Assembly (NCBI GenBank): GCA_001632435.1
Contig: KV424195.1
Coordinates: 1-17,928 of the forward strand
DNA length: 17,928 nucleotides
Direction: 5' to 3'
DNA from: Calocera cornea HHB12733
Taxonomy: Eukaryota > Basidiomycota > Dacrymycetes > Dacrymycetales > Dacrymycetaceae
Shown: in pieces, positions 10,056-17,928 of the stretch
How the letters are laid out: the number at the start of each line of letters is the position of its first letter
Position numbering within the stretch: position 1 is the stretch's first letter
Translations under genes and position numbers: made by a program
Notes under the pieces: generated by a model
Databases searched by the model: none
What the model was told of the DNA's origin: nothing
Seen by the model: the letters and a program-made list of their open reading frames with translations, nothing else

Positions 10056-11495
10056 TCAGAGCTCAGCATCCCACTCCGGATCCCATGCCAACTCCCCAGC
10101 GTGGGAGCTAGAGACGTCCGATGCCCGGTCTACGCTCCGTGCCCGCCTGCCAACTCCAGCCGCCGCTGACAACTCAGTCACCAGCTCGGTAACCCACCCC
10201 CTATCCTCCCCTTCCCCAGACTTGGAGTCTTCAGACTCTTCATAGCCCGCCCATGGGTTGATTTCGCGCGTTGTCAGTGGGACGTCCGGAAACTCCCGCA
10301 GCGTCGTGGCAGCGTGAACGGCGTCGTAGCTCCCACAAGGTCGAGGTCGCCAAGCCCAAGCACCAGGCCCTGGTTCTCCCTCAACCAATGAGCCGTCCAC
10401 GGGGAGGGGAAGGGTGACTGCCAGTTGTTCAGGATCGAGGTTAAGCTGGGCGATAATGGCATCGAATTCTCCGCGAGTGACGGAGGTCATCATGTGGGTT
10501 TGCGGCAACATGGCCATGCAATGTAGAAGGTGTGGAAGTGATTGTCCGTGGATCGAAGGAGAGACCACCAAGCAGATGAGTAATCCATAGTGGTGAAGTC
10601 TTGCGGTATACTCCTCCACGCTCGCCTCCTGTGTGTGGCGTAATCTTGCCATGATGGGCGCACTCCGGGTCAAAACCTGCGCCGCCGGGCCGAACACCAT
10701 GTCAGCAGAGGCCAAACGATGAGCGCACGACGGCGGCGGCGGCTGGGGGCTCACATTGACCATTGCCCACATAGGGCTGTAACGTCCCAGATCCGTCTGG
10801 GAGGCGGGAAAGGACAACGTGGACCCGAACTCCGCCCAGATGGGCACAAAGAGAAAGCACATAACGCGTTGGACGGCGGCCGCCAAGTGCTCGTTGAGCG
10901 CTGCACGGCCGCTCCCACCTGGTATCTCCCAGGCCTACCATGTGCACAGAAGCAAGCATGCCAATCAGCTGTTCTGAACGCGAACTGGATGCTTGAAGAT
11001 GACCACACTCACTAGGACCTCCACCGCCGCAGCGATGTCCTTCAATGCTAACTCCATCCGCGTCACGCTGGGGTAGGCCGCCGCGGTTGCCTGGACCGCG
11101 CGCAGCAAACGTCTTGATACTGCGACGCTCCCTTGCCCAAGGCTGCCTCCACTGACCTCACTCGGGACCGGCTTTTGCTCCGGTCCCGGGACCCATGCGC
11201 TCAAGTAGGCAGCCAGTTGCCACTTCACCAAGGCGCCTTCGACCACGGAGTAGGAAGTGGATCGGTGGTGTCTGGCGTTAACTGCTGCCCATCTCCAACA
11301 GCACTCATACTCCGAGGGCTCCAGGGCGGCGCTGGAGCTACCGGGGTGACTCTGAGCGAGGGAGTGCGAGAGGAGTGCAGCGAGCTCAGGAGACCATGGG
11401 CCTGCATCCCCATAGTGATCGTTCACAAAGGGCACGGTGCCCCGGAAGCCGACCAGCTCAGTGACCAACGGTAGCGACGCCAGTGCCCGATCCAT
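10056..11495 (-). CDS. Unrecognised helical protein, possibly part of a fungal transcription factor
   Basis: Three-exon model: 11495-11013, 10934-10755 and 10676-10056, giving 427 residues. Intron 11012-10935 has a GTGAGT donor, a CTGATTGG branch site and a TGGTAG acceptor, phase 0. Intron 10754-10677 has GTGAGC, CTGACAT and CGCAG signals; it is 78 bases, in phase and free of stops, so it is easily mistaken for coding. Splicing restores helix-rich sequence across the joints, for example KDIAAAVEVL joined to AWEIPGGSG. The first two thirds are rich in Ala and Leu with Trp-containing segments such as ECCWRWAAV and FVPIWAEF, which recall the regulatory body of fungal-specific transcription factors. 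The tail is acidic. I find no zinc-cluster motif upstream. A second frame at about 11773-11530 looks coding but is out of phase with this one, so the 5' end may be longer or damaged. No firm family assignment. Confidence 0.5.
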
Positions 11496-12672
11496 AGAGT
11501 CTTGCAGAGTGGGGCGGCCTGTTTCAGACAGTGAAGCTGCTCTGCGGGGGCCGCGGGGGACTCCGAAGACAGATAGATGGAGGAGCGAAAGCGTGTGCGC
11601 GATGCGAGCAAGTCAGGAAGCAACCGCGTCTGTGCCGCGGCGGCGCGCGCGCTTAGGCCCCAATCAGAGGTTGCACGTGGCTTGGTTCTTCGCCCTTCGG
11701 CGATCGGTGCGACGGCGCCAGGACGGCGCCTTGGCCGGTCGCGCAGGCCTCTATCATAGGCTAGGACCCATAGCTGTACAGATCAGCAAACGTGGGACAT
11801 CCTGGACTACGCTTACCCTCTAACCTCCTTTTACTCCAGGCAGCACGCCGCCCGCTCAATCGTTCCAGAGGGACAACAGTGAGGCAGTCCGAGCTCGGCC
11901 CCGTGACTACCAGCCCGACGACCGCTCGGCGAGCCATCCTGTCTGGCGTGCACGTCTCCTTGGGGGCTGCTAGCCTTAAAGGACGGACGTGGATGCGAAC
12001 GATCACGGGAACATGTCGTGACTGTGAGCGGCCCTCTACGAACGGCGTTCCGCCTCGGACAGCCCCTTCTGGCACTGTCCCCCCCGCCCACCCCTATCAT
12101 GTACACGCAAGCGTCCCCAGGAGGGCATTAGTACGGCACGCAGGACAGAAGATCAGGCAAACACCCTTCCGCTCGCCTCTAGCGCGCATGGGCATCTTCG
12201 GATACATTCCCCGCCTCTCGGTCACATCATCACGTGTACAGGTGTCCTCTACAACACTTCTCCAACATGTTAGTGTCATGTTTTGGTGCGGAGAAGGGAT
12301 CAAGATAGGCGAATTTAACCAAGTACAGACTGCGCAGATATGATAAAACGCTTGAAGGGGTGCAAGGGGCGGCGAGCGCATCAGCGATTGTAAGGTTGTT
12401 CATAAGCAGTAGGTGCTTGAAGGCCAGTGAACACGTCCGCGGCGTCTCTGACTGAACGCCAAATACGCAAGCACAGCGTGGCGGTGCGGGTGACGTGCGG
12501 GTGACTTGGGCCCGTGCGCTTCAGGGGGGCGATGCTTCCTCGCCTGTCCAAACCACGGCCCCCTCATCTGAGACGTCCTTTCGCTGCGGCCTGTCTGATT
12601 CTCACTACCTTCTGTTCTCGTCGGGCAACACAGAAACAGGACGGCGTATCCGTGCAGCAGTCGTCTGACGCC
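11496..12672. other. Divergent intergenic region with uncertain 5' exons
   Basis: The region separates the unrecognised minus-strand gene from the plus-strand gene at 12673. The part up to about 11773 has a minus-strand frame reading QTRLLPDLLASRTRFRSSIY that could be an upstream exon of the minus-strand gene. On the plus strand, CTCTAACCTCCTTTTACTCCAG ends at 11839 and is a textbook branch site plus acceptor, but I cannot connect the following frame to a gene. Frames at 11792-12343 (plus) and 12097-12381 (minus) show no recognisable domain. The two divergent promoters should lie here. Confidence 0.35.
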
Positions 12673-14432
12673 ATGTCCCGTCATTGCCGTGTTACCGACG
12701 CGCAGGCTTTGCCCCCAGTTCCACTGTGCAACCCCATTGTGGTGAGTCCGCCGGTGAATATCGCAGTGAACGCTGTCACACTCAACATCGCTGGCATCGC
12801 AGACATCCTCCGGTTCTCTAGGTGTGCTACATGGTAACAGACAGCTGGAAGAGTGTCTCCAAAGTCCTCCCTATCTTTGTTCCGAGCGTTCCGATCAGTG
12901 TTCCAATGTCGTCCCACCCGGGGTGCCCGCAGTCCATTCGACGGACCACAGAGCTCCCCCCGACCCTGTTCTTCTTCGCATCATCCTTCATAGCTGTGGC
13001 CCCATCCAAATTCTTCCTGCTGCTTTCGACCCTTACCGCGGCGGTAACTTACGCATTTGTGGCTCCGCCCCTGCGGGAGATGCGCGTTTAGCGAAAGCCA
13101 CAGTGGCAGACCGCCAGCACTGGCCCCAAGAAGTATCCTCCACCCTGCTCAGACTTTGTGGTAACAGTGACGCTGTCTTCATCAGCCAAGGACTGTCCAC
13201 CTTTGAGAGGGACGCTGCTGTTGGCCTTCTCGCCCTCTCGCGCTCGCGCACCCTCATCATTGACGCCCCTGCGCCGGGTGGACACTGTCCATACAATACG
13301 TCGGAGGACCCGGCATGGACTCGCTCTGGAACCACTCATCGGCCACAACAAGAGGTACCTGCCAACCGCTGGTCGACCAACCCAGGCCCCGCCTCCCGAG
13401 CCTTCCCCCCTTCCGGAAGTGATGCCCATTTCTACCCCCCCCGGTCACGTACCATGGCAACCACCAGGGACGGCGGGAAGATGGAACAAGGGTGGGACAC
13501 AGAATGCTCACCTCGCGTGGCCCCAACGACGCTAGTTGTTCCGCCCCTCCGCTTTCCTTCGACCACCCTGTCAGCTCCTGGCCCAGCCCATCCGGGCCTT
13601 GCAACACGGTCCACCCGCAACCGAGGAAAAAGCGTCACGCGAACTATGATCCCTGTTGAAGCGAAGGTCCGCACTCAGTCGCCGCGCGGTCTGATGAGGT
13701 ACGTCCTTGACGATAGCATGTTACGGGCGGGGGGAACCCACTCTCATCTCTCCTTCTGTAAACAACATAGGTCTGTCTCACCCTTTCCCCTAAAGCAGTC
13801 GCTACGCAGCACCATGACGGCAATGACGGAACTAGGAATGGGCAACCCGGATGCTTACAACAAAGCCAAAAAGTGTCAAGTGTGCGTACCCTCTGCGTTT
13901 CCTTCCGAAGGCTCCCTTCCACCATTTGTGCCTTGTGTGGGCCATGCCGCACACACCCTGGCATCCTTTCCCCATCCGTTCTCTCGCCTTCCGTCCTTAC
14001 TTCTTCAGCAGAAGAGGGGGACGTCAGATCCGTGACCGCAGCATTGCCTCAGCCAAGCAGCTCTCGGCACCCATGCAATCTGAGCCGGAACGGCCCGATT
14101 GGTCAATAGCGCCCCTCGACCACAGCTCCCACAGGCGGACCCTCCATACAAGCATACCGTTGGACCGCACATCTCCCCCGGTCGAAGGTAGCTCCGGTCG
14201 ATCCCGACGCCGGCCTTCCCCATCTCTCACCGAATCCTCTGTGCCCACCCCGACCGCGTTTCTGGGATCTCCGACCGCTAAAGCTGTACCCCGGACGGAT
14301 GTCCCTCCCTTCCCGCAGATAGCCTCCCCCCCCCCTCGTGCCTGCCCTCAACCTCTCGACGTCTTCGAAGAGAAACCCTATCTCCAACCCATAGATATCG
14401 ACTCTTATCCGTTCAACAGCATCCTATTCTGA
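12673..14432 (+). CDS. Unrecognised Ser/Pro-rich protein, four-exon model
   Basis: Proposed exons 12673-12741, 12845-13698, 13771-13879 and 14028-14432 give 478 residues in one consistent frame. The intron 13699-13770 (GTACGT ... ACATAG) is well supported; it is 72 bases and stop-free, so the frame also stays open if it is retained. Intron 13880-14027 starts with a weaker GTGTGC, but its phase joins the last frame exactly. The first intron is the least sure: GTGAGT at 12742 is good, while the acceptor could be 12821 or 12844. The middle shows strong pyrimidine-ending codon bias. Visible features are a helical segment FERDAAVGLLALSRSRTLII at about residue 140, long Ser/Pro/Arg-rich low-complexity stretches and a C-terminus ending in EEKPYLQPIDIDSYPFNSILF-like acidic/aromatic sequence. 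I recognise no domain. It may be a regulator, but that is only inference from composition and neighbours. Confidence 0.45.
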
Positions 14433-15211
14433 GGCTTCGACCCGGACGTGAGGAGTCGCCTCTCCCAAGCCTTCTCCGACAGCGGTCCTGCTCCACAGCA
14501 CGCAATCCGCGCACTTGGCCCACCCGGAGGCCTAAACCTGAACCGGCTGTGCTCCGAAGATCTCACAGAACTAGGGCGTACGTTTCTTTCATGAAGTACA
14601 TACCAGCTACAGTTACCGAATGGCACCTATGGGTCATACTGGGCGGGCGGCTATAACGCCCACTTCCGCGGGCTCCGGCCGACGGTCCTGCCACATCCAT
14701 GAATGGCATAATGCAAATGGGCAGACACTCGGCCTCAGGCGCTCCCGGTCTGCATGAGTCCCTCTTGATCTTTATTCTCTCCGGAAACAGTCCTCGCATA
14801 ATTGAACGCAGTCTTTGTCTTCTCCCCAGGGACAACAGGCCGGCGAGAGCTGTGACAGACCGTTCAACCCTCACCACGCTTCCCCGAACCGGTGGCAATA
14901 CCCCCCATTAGTGCCTCTTGTGTGGGCAACCGGTTCAAAGTAACAGGTAAATACCGGCGGTAAGGCAAAGCGTTCTATGTACAAGAAAGTTCATACCGCT
15001 GGCAGAGTGCGGCTGACATTACTGGCGGGCCAGGTTAATCGAGGGATTACCTACGCCCTGGTACAATTCGAGGAGCGGGGAAAAGAAGCGAAAGGAAGCA
15101 GAGGTGGGAGAGATAGAGTCCGCTGCTGTCTGAGGCCGTGAGCGACACAGGGAGAATGAATGAAACTCCAGGTGCAGTAAAGGAGTCTCTGCCTGAATCC
15201 TGACGGTGTAT
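14433..15211. other. Convergent intergenic region
   Basis: The region lies between the stop codon of the plus-strand unrecognised gene and that of the large minus-strand gene. Only short open frames without recognisable content occur, on both strands. It should contain the two 3' untranslated ends. I see no repeat or RNA gene. Confidence 0.4.
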
Positions 15212-17808
15212 TCAAGAGGGAAGAGAGAAACCGGATTCTTGCAACTGCAGCCAGAAGGTGTCATCTTCCAGTTCAACTCCCTGAAATATCTCCTCGAAAC
15301 TGGGGCAGGGCTCGAGTCGTTCCGTCTGTACGGCGCTTTGGGGCAGAGTCGCGTCCCATATTCCGCCGTTTCCCCCAACGTGGAGGTCGAACGTGTTGGC
15401 AGCGGTCGGCCCACCGGCCACCCTCGGGCTGGACCCCATCGAGAGCCAAGGCAGCTCCATCCCCGCATCTGCCGTCGAGGGGCCCATTTCCATGCCCAAG
15501 TGGCTAAACTCGGCCCCTAGGCCGGGCATAGTGTTCACCGGGGGACCGAGGGTGCACACGGGGTTCAGCACCCGATCGTACGAATGAGGGGCACCGATTG
15601 TATCAGGATCGCACCTATGCCCCGTGTATGGCATTGCTGTGTCGTAACACCAGCCATCACCAACGAGCGTGCTGTTACCGGAGGCCATAGCGTCACAGGC
15701 ATCCCCTCGCACGCTGCCACGGGATAAAGTGTGCTCTTGGAGAGGTTCCGCACGGCGGGCCAACAGGTGCCGGTGCCGGTCCTGGTCCTCTGCCTGCGCA
15801 CGGATGGTGGATGCTGTTTGGAGAGCGGCCTCTACCGGTGGTGGACGGGCCGTCATGACTTGCTGCAGCAGCGAATCCCCGTCATGTGCCGAGCAAGGCA
15901 GGGAACACACGTCAGGGCCAAGGAATTGGCGACAAAGTGAGAGGACGCGCAACACATAGGCTCCGGGTCGAAAGAGGTCGCTTGTGAGGACCGCATCGGT
16001 GGCTATAGCAAAGGCAAAAGCCCATTGAGATAGGTAAAGACGGCATGCTTCCTCGTTCTGTTGAAATGCGCGCCTGATAGTGTCGTGCTGCTTGAGACAC
16101 TTGAGTCCAAAATGAGGGAGCGGGGTCCGGCGAGAGAGGTAAGAAGTACCGTCAACGGCGAAAGCCAAGACGCCCGCCCGCCGTGGTTGAAGAAGTCGCG
16201 CAGACCCACAGATAGCCGACGGGGCAAAAGAATCAAGCAGAGGACCACAGACCATGGTGGGGAGGGGGTAGCGTGTATAGGAAATAGGGAAAGAAACGGT
16301 CAGCCTGGAATACAGGAATATGAAGGAGCGAAGCAGTCACTGACAAGAATCATCTTCCGCGGCGCATCCCAGAGATCCTCTGGCTTCGGCCGTCCAGCAC
16401 TCTTACACAGGCCCGCCTGATGAAGAGGCAACGTGAACAAGAACCTACAGAGGGTCTCCATCTCGCTCTGAAGGGTTCTCTGGCGCCACTTCTGGGACAT
16501 GTCTCGCAACCAGGAGGACCATGCCGGGGAAAAGAATGGAGGGGCGGTTGCCCTGGTGAGATCCTCCGACGCCTGGTAATCCTGGAAAACCAACCGAGGT
16601 CAGCCTGTGTCTGCGAACAGAAGATAAAAGGGACCGGGGGAGGGGACGCCTGGGTCCGGGAACCTCAATCCCACCCAGGCCCCTCCGCTCTGGTAATGAC
16701 AACCAAAAGAAATAAAAGCATTGACTGACCGAGAAAGCACGGACGCCAACCGCGAGCTTGAGAGCCTCCAAGAGGTCCTGATGGCCAGGCAGAGCCGTGA
16801 AACCTTCCCACGCAGCCAAAACCACCCGGAGGCAGAACAACGGCGACGCAGGGCCGCCATTGAGACCCGAAAAAGAGCCCCCGTTGATTCTAGCAAGATT
16901 CGCCGCGAGCGTCCGTTGTGGCCCAAGCTCATCGGCTAGATTGACGGCCTCACGCCTCCCATGGGCCGTGGGAAACGGGGGCCATTCTGACCTCTCTTCC
17001 GTCTCGTCAGGACTTCCGCTGCCTCGGTCACGGCCAACAGTCCGTTCTCGTAGATCTTCCATGACTACGGCAGCTCGGACAAAAAATGGCCACGGCGGGG
17101 GCACGGTACGCTCTTGGATAGTTCTCTCATACCGACTCCAGGCCGCCTCTTCTCGGCTGGCCACTTCCCCCCCCGACAGGATCACTAGACGGGCCGCGGT
17201 GATTGCCTGGAGATCGGAACGGGTCTTGCACCCGGCAGGCCCCTCAACAGTCGATCCGGCTCCGGCGCTGTCGAGACGCACGCCCGAACTTGAATCCGAC
17301 CAGGGAGGAAGAGGCGCCCCCAATTGCAGAGCAGAGTGGAGCGTCGGTAGCGGCGAGAGTACAAGAGCCATTGAGTGATCTGCCCAGGAAGGACGGGGAG
17401 GGGAGCGTTGTCCCATACGGCCCCAATAAACCGCTAAACGCCCCAACAGAAGCTTCAGTGCTGTGGAACCTCTTGTAGGTACAGATAAAGAGGAGAGGGG
17501 GGGGGCGGAGCGACGAGAAGCTGGAGGTGGGGGTGGAGTGGTTGGAGCTGAGGGAGCCCGAGCCAGAGGTGAAGGATGCACCCTACGGGGCAACACAGCT
17601 CTCGATCCAGAGACCCGGAGGTAGGTCCGGTAGGGCGGCGCTGACTTGACCGAGTCGGAAGGCGAACGGTATGGTTCGAAGTGGGTGCGTACAGCGGTTT
17701 GAGGAGGGGTCCACGAGTCCGACTTGAAGTGCGCAAAGGCGTTCGTGGGGCCAGGAGTTGCGCGCGTAGAGCTGCGAGAAGAACAGACGAATTCGCCCTT
17801 GTACCCAG
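15212..17808 (-). CDS. Fungal-specific transcription-factor-like protein, N-terminus not seen
   Basis: Large multi-exon gene. A first visible exon runs from about 17808 to 16730; just upstream its frame meets a TGA, so an intron must precede it. Then 16581-16345 is a coding exon (PAWSSWLRDMSQKWRQ, METLCRFLFTLPLHQ), and the last exon ends at 15212. Introns with GTCAGT donors start at 16729 and 16344; the nearest acceptors give 40-base introns, but a short exon near 16689 and the joint between 16345 and about 16099 remain unresolved. The N-terminal part is proline- and serine-rich. The middle (LQAITAARLVILSGG, VVLAAWEGF, EEACRLYLSQWAFAFAIATDA) resembles the regulatory homology region that follows Zn2Cys6 clusters in fungal activators. 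The C-terminus is acidic and aromatic (FEEIFQGVELEDDTFW), as in activation domains. No Cys6 cluster is visible; if present it lies beyond the window edge. A second minus-strand intron-like GTAAGC donor near 17895 suggests more upstream exons. Confidence 0.55.
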
Positions 17809-17928
17809 ATCTCTTGGCTCAAGAACTACCAGGGTTTCCTAAACCCGTTCCTGTCAGCATTCGCGATTTCAAATACCACAGACGAAGGCTTACCCCAGTA
17901 CGTGCGAGTTGGAGCCGTGCGTACGCCC

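Noticed and set aside
12097..12381. Minus-strand CPACR segment as a zinc-finger remnant
   Set aside because: Spacing of cysteines does not fit a Zn2Cys6 cluster, C2H2 or RING pattern and the frame has no splice link to the downstream gene.
12822..13091. Plus-strand frame with hydrophobic stretch LFFFASSFIAVAPSKFFLLL as a membrane protein
   Set aside because: The overlapping frame is much longer, has better pyrimidine-ending codon bias and joins later exons in phase.
10056..17808. Mating-type homeodomain locus
   Set aside because: No homeodomain WFxNxR motif or pheromone-type CAAX peptide could be seen in any of the genes.

Overview
The window reads as nuclear DNA of a filamentous basidiomycete, probably Agaricomycotina. 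It is moderately GC-rich. Its genes are broken by short GT-AG introns of about 40-150 bases with CTGAC/CTGAT-like branch sites. It carries an F-box protein of the 'IPELL' type common in mushrooms, and a Gcn4-type bZIP protein with the 'PLDAPIxPRxYV' box that I associate with basidiomycete homologues. I see no rRNA or tRNA gene, no CRISPR array, no autonomous transposon and no viral gene. All exon models below are read by eye from reading frames and splice signals.

Layout. 1-3512: gene-poor; it holds a GGTCCGG-rich dispersed repeat (about 250-690), a 17-bp tandem duplication and a CT-rich tract. 3513-5753 (+): two-exon F-box protein. 5754-7805: convergent intergenic region with a second GGTCCGG-rich repeat (about 5820-5965) and an array of three near-identical palindromes (7198-7460). 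7806-9522 (-): Gcn4/Cpc1-type bZIP transcription factor in three exons, with a 7-codon upstream ORF in a good start context. 10056-11495 (-): an unrecognised helical protein in three exons whose 5' end is uncertain. 11496-12672: divergent intergenic region. 12673-14432 (+): an unrecognised low-complexity protein in four proposed exons. 15212 to about 17808 (-): a large multi-exon protein resembling the body of a fungal-specific transcription factor, with an acidic/aromatic C-terminal tail; its N-terminus, where a DNA-binding domain would lie, is not visible and probably lies beyond the right edge.

The genes do not form an operon or an obvious biosynthetic cluster. The best-supported theme is regulation: one certain bZIP regulator, one probable regulator and two proteins that could be regulators but show no DNA-binding motif. 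The most unusual non-coding signal is the palindrome array at 7198-7460, where one copy carries matching changes in both arms that keep the palindrome perfect.
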